A stretch of DNA of 64,000 nt, from positions 46,001-110,000 of the forward strand of contig JAMASW010000048.1 in NCBI GenBank assembly GCA_030522415.1. Direction: 5' to 3'. Position numbers and translations under genes: made by a program. Below are positions 25,196 to 38,408 of the stretch, in pieces. Source of the DNA: Channallabes apus. Taxonomy: Eukaryota > Chordata > Actinopteri > Siluriformes > Clariidae. The notes below the pieces were generated by a model. The model did not search any database. It was not told the origin of the DNA and saw nothing but the letters and a program-made list of their open reading frames with translations. Numbering within the stretch: position 1 is the first letter of the stretch; each line of letters starts with the position of its first letter.

Positions 25196-27866
25196 CTGCT
25201 TTTACATACAGTAAATAGGTTCGTAAAAGGTACAATTTCTTCCGTTCATTCAGTTGCTTAAATCACAAAGAACTACCCCAACAAATAGCACTTACCAAAT
25301 GATACAGACAGGTCAGAACCATTGTTAGGGTATCAAAGGTGACCATCAAGCTAACTCTCTACTTCAATCAATTTTCAATTACAAAAATTACCAATAACAG
25401 ATCAAAACTAGTAAAGAATTACATACCAGCTTTTGTAGAAATTCTTCATTGGGAATCGACCAACATCTACAGAAGAATTCCCAGAAGACAGAAATGTCCA
25501 ACACTGCCCCAAAGAGAAGCACTTATGAATCTGCTGTAAATCAGTGCTCCTGTTTGAAGTAATCTAATTGTGATTCCTGTTGAAAATACTCAATGTTGTC
25601 CAAAATTAAACTTACTTATTAACTGCCAAAAAAGGACAGTTGTTTGATCAAGCCAACTCAAATCACACCAACAAATAGCACTTACCAATATATTCCAGAA
25701 GGTCAGCACCATTGTTAGGGTATCAGTTTTGACAATAAAACATGTAGACTTCTTTATAGACCCTTTTGCCCTAATTCCCAGTACATAATCTTAAAATTTA
25801 CCTGTAGCCTTTTTCAAAAAGTTTGCCCTGATTCTTGACCAGTTTTTCATTCTGAAGAAACAGGCTTAGCAATGGTTCATTTAAATGCTCAGGGTCAGAC
25901 CAAGACTTGAGGTGGTTCACAGTCCAACCCACACCATTCACACAATAGAAGTGATGATGGTCTATTACTCCATGGTCAACAACCATGGTGATTCACACAT
26001 TGATGGCCAGTTATTACTCTTGATTGGATGTAGTTAAATTGTAGTTTCATTGTGGTATTTGCAAACTTGCTCCAGTATAACTTACCAGGTTGATCATGCA
26101 TTTTAATGTGGAATAGTTTAACCATATTTTACAAACTTGCAATATGCTGTTCACCCCTAGGCAAGCAGCATGCCTGCAGATCCATACTTTGTCTTTTGCA
26201 GTGGAAATTCGTTGAAAGTTGCCCCAACTTGCTTGCACTTACAGTAAAAATGTAGTAAATGTGCAACAATTAGGGTAACATTCAGTGATACGATGTAGAA
26301 CCCACTTTCAGTATGGTCACTTTCAGTCAATTCAGTAATGTTCAAAACTCAGATGATACTGCCCAAAAGAGGTGCACATTAAATTCAGTGAAACATGTGC
26401 TAAAGTTTGAAGGAATCAAAACCCATTGTTTGTGCAAAGCATTTTCAGCCTGACTCTGTATAAGTTGTAAATTTTTCTTTAAGGTGCTTTAATCACTAAA
26501 AACTACCCCAACAAATAGCACTTACCAAATGATACAGACAGGTCAGAACCATTGTTAGGGTATCAAAGGTGACCATCAAGCTAACTCTCTACTTCAATCA
26601 ATTTTCAATTACAAAAATTACCAATAACAGATCAAAACTAGTAAAGAATTACATACCAGCTTTTGTAGAAATTCTTCATTGGGAATCGACCAACATCTAC
26701 AGAAGAATTCCCAGAAGACAGAAATGTCCAACAATGGTCAACAACCATGGTGATTCACACATTGATGACCAGTTATTACTCTTGATTGGATGTAGTTAAA
26801 TTGTAGTTTCATTGTGGTATTTGCAAACTTGCTCCAGTATAACTTACCAGGTTGATCATGCATTTTAATGTGGAATAGTTTAACCATATTTTACAAACTT
26901 GCAATATGCTGTTCACCCCTAGGCAAGCAGCATGCCTGCAGATCCATACTTTGTCTTTTGCAGTGGAAATTCGTTGAAAGTTGCCCCAACTTGCTTGCAC
27001 TTACAGTAAAAATGTAGTAAATGTGCAACAATTAGGGTAACATTCAGTGATACGATGTAGAACCCACTTAATTCAGTAATGTTCAAAACTCAGATGATAC
27101 TGCACAAAAGAGGTGCACATTAAATTCAGTGAAACATGTGCTAAAGTTTGAAGGAATCAAAACCCATTGTTTGTGCAAAGCATTTTCAGCCTGACTCTGT
27201 ATAAGTTGTAAATTTTTCTTTAAGGTGCTTTAATCACTAAAAACTACCCCAACAAATAGCACTTACCAAATGATTCAGACAGGTCAGCACCATTGTTAGG
27301 GTATCAACTGTGATAATGATGCCAACTGATTTCATTTTTATACATGAGTAGCCTACCAAAAAACAATGAGTACACAACCAAACCATGACAGCTTTTGTAG
27401 ATAATTTTCGAAATCTGTCATGTACCAACATCTACAGATCAACTGAAGTAGTCAAAAAAAGGGTTCAGGAAGTGTGCCACACACGGATGAGACTGCCCCA
27501 AAGAGAAGCACTTATGAATCTGCTGTAAATCAGTGCTCCTATTTGAAGTAATCTAATTGTGATTCCTATTGAAAATACTTTGTTGGAAAATGCTGTCCAA
27601 TATTTCATAATTGAATCTGCAAATCCCTTGATCTACACTTGATTTGTGCAGTGGAAAGTCACTAAAGGTCACCCCAACTTGTTTGCACTTACACTGCAAA
27701 TGAGGTAAATGTGTTACAGTTAGGGTAACGCTCAGCAAATCAATGCAGGCCTCAGTCAAATGATGGTTCATATACAGACGAAATTGCCCCAAAGAGTAGC
27801 ACTTATTGAATCTATGAAATCTGTGCTTCTGTTTGAAACAATCTCAATCTTTTGAAGCCATTTGGT
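25196..27866. repeat. HOR unit 14, long A-B-C1-A'-C1-C2-D (2671 bp)
   Basis: Copy of unit 10 at offset 7951. Differences seen are a T-to-C change at 25205 (TTTACATACAG) and a D end with GAAACAATCTC plus TTGGTC, which marks the right limit of the super-repeat. Confidence 0.85.
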
Positions 27867-29796
27867 CTGCTTTTATATACAGTAAATAGGTTCGTAAAAG
27901 GTACAATTTCTTCCGTTCATTCAGTTGCTTAAATCACAAAGAACTACCCCAACAAATAGCACTTACCAAATGATACAGACAGGTCAGAACCATTGTTAGG
28001 GTATCAAAGGTGACCATCAAGCTAACTCTCTACTTCAATCAATTTTCAATTACAAAAATTACCAATAACAGATCAAAACTAGTAAAGAATTACATACCAG
28101 CTTTTGTAGAAATTCTTCATTGGGAATCGACCAACATCTACAGAAGAATTCCCAGAAGACAGAAATGTCCAACACTGCCCCAAAGAGAAGCACTTATGAA
28201 TCTGCTGTAAATCAGTGCTCCTGTTTGAAGTAATCTAATTGTGATTCCTGTTGAAAATACTCAATGTTGTCCAAAATTAAACTTACTTATTAACTGCCAA
28301 AAAAGGACAGTTGTTTGATCAAGCCAACTCAAATCACACCAACAAATAGCACTTACCAATATATTCCAGAAGGTCAGCACCATTGTTAGGGTATCAGTTT
28401 TGACAATAAAACATGTAGACTTCTTTATAGACCCTTTTGCCCTAATTCCCAGTACATAATCTTAAAATTTACCTGTAGCCTTTTTCAAAAAGTTTGCCCT
28501 GATTCTTGACCAGTTTTTCATTCTGAAGAAACAGGCTTAGCAATGGTTCATTTAAATGCTCAGGGTCAGACCAAGACTTGAGGTGGTTCACAGTCCAACC
28601 CACACCATTCACACAATAGAAGTGATGATGGTCTATTACTCCATGGTCAACAACCATGGTGATTCACACATTGATGGCCAGTTATTACTCTTGATTGGAT
28701 GTAGTTAAATTGTAGTTTCATTGTGGTATTTGCAAACTTGCTCCAGTATAACTTACCAGGTTGATCATGGATTTTAATGTGGAATAGTTTAACCATATTT
28801 TACAAACTTGCAATATGCTGTTCACCCCTAGGCAAGCAGCATACCTGCAGATCCATACTTTGTCTTTTGCAGTGGAAATTCGTTGAAAGTTGCCCCAACT
28901 TGCTTGCACTTACAGTAAAAATGTAGTAAATGTGCAACAATTAGGGTAACATTCAGTGATACGATGTAGAACCCACTTTCAGTATGGTCACTTTCAGTCA
29001 ATTCAGTAATGTTCAAAACTCAGATGATACTGCCCAAAAGAGGTGCACATTAAATTCAGTGAAACATGTGCTAAAGTTTGAAGGAATCAAAACCCATTGT
29101 TTGTGCAAAGCATTTTCAGCCTGACACTGTATAAGTTGTAAATTTTTCTTTAAGATGCTTTAATCACTAAAAACTACCCCAACAAATAGCACTTACCAAA
29201 TGATTAAGACAGGTCAGCACCATTGTTAGGGTATCAACTGTGATAATGATGCCAACTGATTTCATTTTTATACATGAGTAGCCTACCAAAAAACAATGAG
29301 TACACAACCAAACCATGACAGCTTTTGTAGATAATTTTCGAAATCTGTCATGTACCAACATCTACAGATCAACTGAAGTAGTCAAAAAAAGGGTTCAGGA
29401 AGTGGGCCACACGGATGAGACTGCCCCAAAGAGAAGCACTTATGAATCTGCTGTAAATCAGTGCTCCTATTTGAAGTAATCTAATTGTGATTCCTATTGA
29501 AAATACTTTGTTGGAAAATGCTGTCCAATATTTCATAATTGAATCTGCAAATCCCTTGATCTACACTTGATTTGTGCAGTGGAAAGTCACTAAAGGTCGC
29601 CCCAACTTGTTTGCACTTACACTGCAAATGAGGTAAATGTGTTACAGTTAGGGTAACGCTCAGCAAATCAATGCAGGCCTCAGTCAAATGATGGTTCATA
29701 TACAGACGAAATTGCCCCAAAGAGTAGCACTTATTGAATCTATGAAATCTGTGCTTCTGTTTGAAACAATCTCAATCTTTTGAAGCCATTTGAACT
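27867..29796. repeat. HOR unit 15, full A-B-C1-C2-D (1930 bp)
   Basis: A full unit with private changes CATGGATTTTAATG in C1 and GATTAAGACAGG in C2. Confidence 0.85.
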
Positions 29797-31738
29797 CTGC
29801 TATTATATACAGTAAATAGGTTCGTAAAAGGTACAATGTCTTCCGTTCATTCAGTTGCTTAAATCACAAAGAACTACCCCAACAAATAGCACTTACCAAA
29901 TGATACAGACAGGTCAGAACCATTGTTAGGGTATCAAATGTGACCATCAAGCTAACTCTCTACTTCAGTCAATTTTCAATTACAAAAATTACCAATAAGA
30001 CATCAAAACTAGTAAAGAATTACATACCAGCTTTTGTAGAAATTCTTCATTGGGAATCAACCAACATCTACAGAAGAATTCCCAGAAGACAGAAATGTCT
30101 AACACACCGATGAGACTGCCCCAAAGAGAAGCACTTATGAATCTGCTGTAAATCAGTGCTCCTGTTTGAAGTAATCTAATTGTGATTCCCGCTGAAAATA
30201 CTCAATGTTGTCCAAAATTAAGCTGACTTATTAACTGCCAAAAAAAGGACAGTTGTTTGATCAAGTCAACTCAAATCACATCAACAAATAGCACTTACCA
30301 ATTTATTCCAGAAGGTCAGCACCATTGTTAGGGTATCAGTTTTGACAATAAAACAGGTAGACTTCTTTATAGACCCTTTTGCCCTAATTCCCACTACATA
30401 ATCTTAAAATTTACCTGTAGCCTTTTTCAAAAAGTTTGCCCTGATTCTTGACCAGTTTTTCATTCTGAAGAAACAGGCTTAGCAATGGTTCATTTAAATG
30501 CTCAGGGTCAGACCAAGACTTGAGGTGGTTCACAGTCCAACCCACACCATTCACACAATAGAAGTGATGATGGTCTATTACTCCATGGTCAACAACCATG
30601 GTGATTCACACATTGATGGCCAGTTATTACTCTTGATTGGATGTAGTTAAATTGTAGTTTCATTGTGGTATTTGCAAACTTGCTCCAGTATAACTTACCA
30701 GGTTGATCATGCATTTTAATGTGGAATAGTTTAACCATATTTTACAAACTTGCAATATGCTGTTCACCCCTAGGCAAGCAGCATACCTGCAGATCCATAC
30801 TTTGTCTTTTGCAGTGGAAATTCGTTGAAAGTTGCCCCAACTTTCTTGCACTTACAGTAAAAATGTAGTAAATGTGCAACAATTAGGGTAACATTCAGTG
30901 ATACGATGTAGAACCCACTTTCAGTATGGTCACTTTCAGTCAATTCAGTAATGTTCAAAACTCAGATGATAATGCCCAAAAGAGGTGCACATTAAATTCA
31001 GTGAAACATGTGCTAAAGTTTGAAGGAATCAAAACCCATTGTTTGTGCAAAGCATTTTCAGCCTGACTCTGTATAAGTTGTAAATTTTTCTTTAAGGTGC
31101 TTTAATCACTAAAAACTACCCCAACAAATAGCACTTACCAAATGATTCAGACAGGTCAGCACCATTGTTAGGGTATCAACTGTGATAATGATGCCAACTG
31201 ATTTCATTTTTATACATGAGTAGCCTACCAAAAAACAATGAGTACACAACCAAACCATGACAGCTTTTGTAGATAATTTTCGAAATCTGTCATGTACCAA
31301 CATCTACAGATCAACTGAAGTAGTCAAAAAAAGGGTTCAGGAAGTGTGCCACACACGGATGAGACTGCCCCAAAGAGAAGCACTTATGAATCTGCTGTAA
31401 ATCAGTGCTCCTATTTGAAGTAATCTAATTGTGATTCCTATTGAAAATACTTTGTTGGAAAATGCTGTCCAATATTTCATAATTGAATCTGCAAATCCCT
31501 TGATCTACACTTGATTTGTGCAGTGGAAAGTCACTAAAGGTCACCCCAACTTGTTTGCACTTACACTGCAAATGAGGTAAATGTGTTACAGTTAGGGTAA
31601 CGCTCAGCAAATCAATGCAGGCCTCAGTCAAATGATGGTTCATATACAGACGAAATTGCCCCAAAGAGTAGCACTTATTGAATCTATGAAATCTGTGCTT
31701 CTGTTTGAAACAATCTCAATCTTTTGAAGCCATTTGGT
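29797..31738. repeat. HOR unit 16, full A-B-C1-C2-D (1942 bp)
   Basis: A full unit with rare variants TGTCTAACACACC, TTCCCGCTG and CACATCAACAAAT, all shared with unit 21 at an offset of about 8611 bp. It has one more A than unit 21 in the CTGCCAAAAAA run near 30240. Confidence 0.85.
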
Positions 31739-33668
31739 CTGCTTTTATATACAGTAAATAGGTTCGTAAAAGGTACAATTTCTTCCGTTCATTCAGTTGC
31801 TTAAATCACAAAGAACTACCCCAACAAATAGCACTTACCAAATGATACAGACAGGTCAGAACCATTGTTAGGGTATCAAAGGTGACCATCAAGCTAACTC
31901 TCTACTTCAATCAATTTTCAATTACAAAAATTACCAATAACAGATCAAAACTAGTAAAGAATTACATACCAGCTTTTGTAGAAATTCTTCATTGGGAATC
32001 GACCAACATCTACAGAAGAATTCCCAGAAGACAGAAATGTCCAACACTGCCCCAAAGAGAAGCACTTATGAATCTGCTGTAAATCAGTGCTCCTGTTTGA
32101 AGTAATCTAATTGTGATTCCTGTTGAAAATACTCAATGTTGTCCAAAATTAAACTTACTTATTAACTGCCAAAAAAGGACACTTGTTTGATCAAGCCAAC
32201 TCAAATCACACCAACAAATAGCACTTACCAATTTATTCCAGAAGGTCAGCACCATTGTTAGGGTATCAGTTTTGACAATAAAACATGTAGACTTCTTTAT
32301 AGACCCTTTTGCCCTAATTCCCACTACATAATCTTAAAATTTACCTGTAGCCTTTTTCAAAAAGTTTGCCCTGATTCTTGACCAGTTTTTCATTCTGAAG
32401 AAACAGGCTTAGCAATGGTTCATTTAAATGCTCAGGGTCAGACCAAGACTTGAGGTGGTTCACAGTCCAACCCACACCATTCACACAATAGAAGTGATGA
32501 TGGTCTATTACTCCATGGTCAACAACCATGGTGATTCACACATTGATGGCCAGTTATTACTCTTGATTGGATGTAGTTAAATTGTAGTTTCATTGTGGTA
32601 TTTGCAAACTTGCTCCAGTATAACTTACCAGGTTGATCATGCATTTTAATGTGTAATAGTTTAACCATATTTTACAAACTTGCAATATGCTGTTCACCCC
32701 TAGGCAAGCAGCATACCTGCAGATCCATACTTTGTCTTTTGCAGTGGAAATTCGTTGAAAGTTGCCCCAACTTGCTTGCACTTACAGTAAAAATGTAGTA
32801 AATGTGCAACAATTAGGGTAACATTCAGTGATACGATGTAGAACCCACTATCAGTATGGTCACTTTCAGTCAATTCAGTAATGTTCAAAACTCAGATGAT
32901 ACTGCCCAAAAGAGGTGCACATTAAATTCAGTGAAACATGTGCTAAAGTTTGAAGGAATCAAAACCCATTGTTTGTGCAAAGCATTTTCAGCCTGACACT
33001 GTATAAGTTGTAAATTTTTCTTTAAGATGCTTTAATCACTAAAAACTACCCCAACAAATAGCACTTACCAAATGATTCAGACAGGTCAGCACCATTGTTA
33101 GGGTATCAACTGTGATAATGATGCCAACTGATTTCATTTTTATACATGAGTAGCCTACCAAAAAACAATGAGTACACAACCAAACCATGACAGCTTTTGT
33201 AGATAATTTTCGAAATCTGTCATGTACCAACATCTACAGATCAACTGAAGTAGTCAAAAAAAGGGTTCAGGAAGTGGGCCACACGGATGAGACTGCCCCA
33301 AAGAGAAGCACTTATGAATCTGCTGTAAATCAGTGCTCCTATTTGAAGTAATCTAATTGTGATTCCTATTGAAAATACTTTGTTGGAAAATGCTGTCCAA
33401 TATTTCATAATTGAATCTGCAAATCCCTTGATCTACACTTGATTTGTGCAGTGGAAAGTCACTAAAGGTCACCCCAACTTGTTTGCACTTACATTGCAAA
33501 TGAGGTAAATGTGTTACAGTTAGGGTAACGCTCAGCAAATCAATGCAGGCCTCAGTCAAATGATGGGTCATATACAGACGAAATTGCCCCAAAGAGTAGC
33601 ACTTATTGAATCTATGAAATCTGTGCTTCTGTTTGAAACAATCTCAATCTTTTGAAGCCATTTGAAGT
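31739..33668. repeat. HOR unit 17, full A-B-C1-C2-D (1930 bp)
   Basis: A full unit. C1 has AATGTGTAATAG (shared with the second C1 of unit 22) and CCACTATCAG; D has ACATTGCAAAT and GATGGGTCAT. Confidence 0.85.
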
Positions 33669-35608
33669 CTGCTATTATATACAGTTAAATAGGTTCGTAA
33701 AAGGTACAATGTCTTCCGTTCATTCAGTTGCTTAAATCACAAAGAACTACCCCAACAAATAGCACTTACCAAATGATACAGACAGGTCAGAACCATTGTT
33801 AGGGTATCAAATGTGACCATCAAGCTAACTCTCTACTTCAATCAATTTTCAATTACAAAAATTACCAATAAGAGATCAAAACTAGTAAAGAATTACATAC
33901 CAGCTTTTGTAGAAATTCTTCATTGGGAATCGACCAACATCTACAGAAGAATTCCCAGAAGACAGAAATGCCCAACACACCGATGAGACTGCCCCAAAGA
34001 GAAGCACTTATGAATCTGCTGTAAATCAGTGCTCCTGTTTGAAGTAATCTAATTGTGATTCCTGTTGAAAATACTCAATGTTGTCCAAAATTAAACTTAC
34101 TTATTAACTGCCAAAAAAGGACAGTTGTTTGATCAAGCCAACTCAAATCACACCAACAAATAGCACTTACCAATTTATTCCAGAAGGTCAGCACCATTGT
34201 TAGGCTATCAGTTTTGACAATAAAACATGTAGACTTCTTTATAGACCCTTTTGCCCTAATTCCCACTACATAATCTTAAAATTTACCTGTAGCCTTTTTC
34301 AAAAAGTTTGCCCTGATTCTTGACCAGTTTTTCATTCTGAAGAAACAGGCTTAGCAATGGTTCATTTAAATGCTCAGGGTCAGACCAAGACTTGAGGTGG
34401 TTCACAGTCCAACCCACAACATTCACACAATAGAAGTGATCATGGTCTATTACTCCATGGTCAACAACCATGGTGATTCACACATTGATGGCCAATTATT
34501 ACTCTTGATTGGATGTAGTTAAATTGTAGTTTCATTGTGGTATTTGCAAACTTGCTCCAGTATAACTTACCAGGTTGATCATGCATTTTAATGTGGAATA
34601 GTTTAACCATATTTTACAAACTTGCAATATGCTGTTCACCCCTAGGCAAGCAGCATACCTGCAGATCCATACTTTGTCTTTTGCAGTGGAAATTCGTTGA
34701 AAGTTGCCCCAACTTGCTTGCACTTACAGTAAAAATGCAGTAAATGTGCAACAATTAGGGTAACATTCAGTGATACGATGTAGAACCCACTTTCAGTATG
34801 GTCACTTTCAGTCAATTCAGTAATGTTCAAAACTCAGATGATACTGCCCAAAAGAGGTGCACATTAAATTCAGTGAAACATGTGCTAAAGTTTATAGGAA
34901 TCAAAACCCATTGTTTGTGCAAAGCATTTTCAGCCTGACTCTGTATAAGTTGTAAATTTTTCTTTAAGGTGCTTTAATCACTAAAAACTACCCCAACAAA
35001 TAGCACTTACCAAATGATTCAGACAGGTCAGCACCATTGTTAGGGTATCAACTGTGATAATGATGCCAACTGATTTCATTTTTATACATGAGTAGCCTAC
35101 CAAAAAACAATGAGTACACAACCAAACCATGACAGCTTTTGTAGATAATTTTCGAAATCTGTCATGTACCAACATCTACAGATCAACTGAAGTAGTCAAA
35201 AAAAGGGTTCAGGAAGTGTGCCACACGGATGAGACTGCCCCAAAGAGAAGCACTTATGAATCTGCTGTAAATCAGTGCTCCTATTTGAAGTAATCTAATT
35301 GTGATTCCTATTGAAAATACTTTGTTGGAAAATGCTGTCCAATATTTCATAATTGAATCTGCAAATCCCTTGATCTACACTTGATTTGTGCAGTGGAAAG
35401 TCACTAAAGGTCACCCCAACTCGTTTGCACTTACACTGCAAATGAGGTAAATGTGTTACAGTTAGGGTAACGCTCAGCAAATCAATGCAGGCCTCAGTCA
35501 AATGATGGTTCATATACAGACGAAATTGCCCCAAAGAGTAGCACTTATTGAATCTATGAAATCTGTGCTTCTGTTTGAAACAATCTCAATCTTTTGAAGC
35601 CATTTGGT
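33669..35608. repeat. HOR unit 18, full A-B-C1-C2-D (1940 bp)
   Basis: A full unit related to unit 7 (GTTAGGCTATC, CACAACATTC, GATCATGG, AAAATGCAG), about 21.7 kb away. It has a private GTTTATAGG in C1. Confidence 0.85.
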
Positions 35609-37007
35609 CTGCTATTATATACAGTTAAATAGGTTCGTAAAAGTTACAATGTCTTCCGTTCATTCAGTTGCTTAAATCACAAAGAACTACCCCAACAAAT
35701 AGCACTTACCAAATGATACAGACAGGTCAGAACCATTGTTAGGGTATCAAATGTGACCATCAAGCTAACTCTCTACTTCACTGAATTTTCAATGACAAAA
35801 ATTACCAATAAGACATCAAAACTATTAAAGAATTACATACCAGCTTTTGTAGAAATTCTTCATTGGGAATCGACCAACATCTACAGAAGAATTCCCAGAA
35901 GACAGAAATGCCCAGTTATTACTCTTGATTGGATGTAGTTAAATTGTAGTTTCATTGTGGTATTTGAAAACTTGCTCCAGTATAACTTACCAGGTTGATC
36001 ATGCATTTTAATGTGGAATAGTTTAACCATATTTTACAAACTTGCAATATGCTGTTCACCCCTAGGCAAGCAGCATGCCTGCAGATCCATACTTTGTCTT
36101 TTGCAGTGGAAATTCGTTGAAAGTTGCCCCAACTTGCTTGCACTTACAGTAAAAATGTAGTAAATGCGCAACAATTAGGGTAACATTCAGTGATACGATG
36201 TAGGACCCACTTAATTCAGTAATGTTCAAAACTCAGATGATACTGCCCAAAAGAGGTGCACATTAAATTCAGTGAAACATGTGCTAAAGTTTGAAGGAAT
36301 CTAAACCCATTGTTTGTGCAAAGCATTTTCAGCCTGACACTGTATAAGTTGTAAATTTTTCTTTAAGGTGCTTAACTCACTAAAAACTACCCCAACAAAT
36401 AGCACTTACCAAATGATTCAGACAGGTCAGCACCATTGTTAGGGTATCAACTGTGATAATGATGCCAACTGATTTCATTTTTATACATGAGTAGCCTACC
36501 AAAAAACAATGAGTACACAACCAAACCATGCCAGCATTTGTAGATAATTTTCGAAATCTGTCATGTACCAACATCTACAGATCAACTGAAGTAGTCAAAA
36601 AAAAGGTTCAGGAAGTGTGCCACACGGATGAGACTGCCCCAAAGAGAAGCACTTATGAATCTGCTGTAAATCAGTGCTCCTATTTGAAGTAATCTAATTG
36701 TGATTCCTATTGAAAATACTTTGTTGGAAAATGCTGTCCAATATTTCATAATTGAATCTGCAAATCCCTTGATCTACACTTGATTTGTGCAGTGGAAAGT
36801 CACTAAAGGTCACCCCAACTCGTTTGCACTTACACTGCAAATGAGGTAAATGTGTTACAGTTAGGGTAACGCTCAGCAAATCAATGCAGGCCTCAGTCAA
36901 ATGATGGTTCATATACAGACGAAATTGCCCCAAAGAGTAGCACTTATTGAATCTATGAAATCTGTGCTTCTGTTTGAAACAATCTCAATCTTTTGAAGCC
37001 ATTTGGT
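35609..37007. repeat. HOR unit 19, short A-C1-C2-D (1399 bp)
   Basis: Module B is missing. A to C2 matches unit 8, but D has the GGTCACCCCAACTCG and TTGGTCTGC forms seen in units 7 and 18. D may therefore have been exchanged from the preceding unit. Confidence 0.85.
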
Positions 37008-38408
37008 CTGCTATTATATACAGTTAAATAGGTTCGTAAAAGTTACAATGTCTTCCGTTCATTCAGTTGCTTAAATCACAAAGAACTACCCCAACAAATA
37101 GCACTTACCAAATGATACAGACAGGTCAGAACCATTGTTAGGGTATCAAATGTGACCATCAAGCTAACTCTCTACTTCACTGAATTTTCAATGACAAAAA
37201 TTACCAATAAGACATCAAAACTATTAAAGAATTACATACCAGCTTTTGTAGAAATTCTTCATTGGGAATCGACCAACATCTACAGAAGAATTCCCAGAAG
37301 ACAGAAATGCCCAGTTATTACTCTTGATTGGATGTAGTTAAATTGTAGTTTCATTGTGGTATTTGAAAACTTGCTCCAGTATAACTTACCAGGTTGATCA
37401 TGCATTTTAATGTGGAATAGTTTAACCATATTTTACAAATTTGCAATATGCTGTTCACCCCTAGGCAAGCAGCATGCCTGCAGATCCATACTTTGTCTTT
37501 TGCAGTGGAAATTCGTTGAAAGTTGCCCCAACTTGCTTGCACTTACAGTAAAAATGTAGTAAATGCGCAACAATTAGGGTAACATTCAGTGATACGATGT
37601 AGGACCCACTTAATTCAGTAATGTTCAAAACTCAGATGATACTGCCCAAAAGAGGTGCACATTAAATTCAGTGAAACATGTGCTAAAGTTTGAAGGAATC
37701 TAAACCCATTGTTTGTGCAAAGCATTTTCAGCCTGACACTGTATAAGTTGTAAATTTTTCTTTAAGGTGCTTAACTCACTAAAAACTACCCCAACAAATA
37801 GCACTTACCAAATGATTCAGACAGGTCAGCACCATTGTTAGGGTATCAACTGTGATAATGATGCCAACTGATTTCATTTTTATACATGAGTAGCCTACCA
37901 AAAAACAATGAGTACACAACCAAACCATGCCAGCATTTGTAGATAATTTTCGAAATCTGTCATGTACCAACATCTACAGATCAACTGAAGTAGTCAAAAA
38001 AAAGGTTCAGGAAGTGTGCCACACGGATGAGACTGCCCCAAAGAGAAGCACTTATGAATCTGCTGTAAATCAGTGCTCCTATTTGAAGTAATCTAATTGT
38101 GATTCCTATTGAAAATACTTTGTTGGAAAATGCTGTCCAATATTTCATAATTGAATCTGCAAATCCCTTGATCTACACTTGATTTGTGCAGTGGAAAGTC
38201 ACTAAAGGTCGCCCCAACTTGTTTGCACTTACACTGCAAATGAGGTAAATGTGTTACAGTTAGGGTAACGCTCAGCAAATCAATGCAGGCCTCAGTCAAA
38301 TGATGGTTCATATACAGACGAAATTGCCCCAAAGAGTAGCACTTATTGAATCTATGAAATCTGTGCTTCTGTTTGAAACAATCTCAATCTTTTGAAGCCA
38401 TTTGAACT
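37008..38408. repeat. HOR unit 20, short A-C1-C2-D (1401 bp)
   Basis: Tandem copy of unit 19 at offset 1399, with a private ACAAATTTGC in C1 and a D of the GGTCGCCCC type. Confidence 0.85.

Larger units (their letters stand above)
11964..27866. repeat. Two tandem copies of a 7951-bp, four-unit super-repeat
   Basis: Units 7-10 (11964-19914) are repeated by units 11-14 (19915-27866). Every marker frame between about 11650 and 27790 returns at exactly +7951, and rare variants of the first copy recur in the second. By eye I saw only one substitution (17254 T versus 25205 C) and the different D end that marks the limit of the duplication. The identity is far higher than between neighbouring units, so the event is recent or is an assembly effect. 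Confidence 0.88.
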
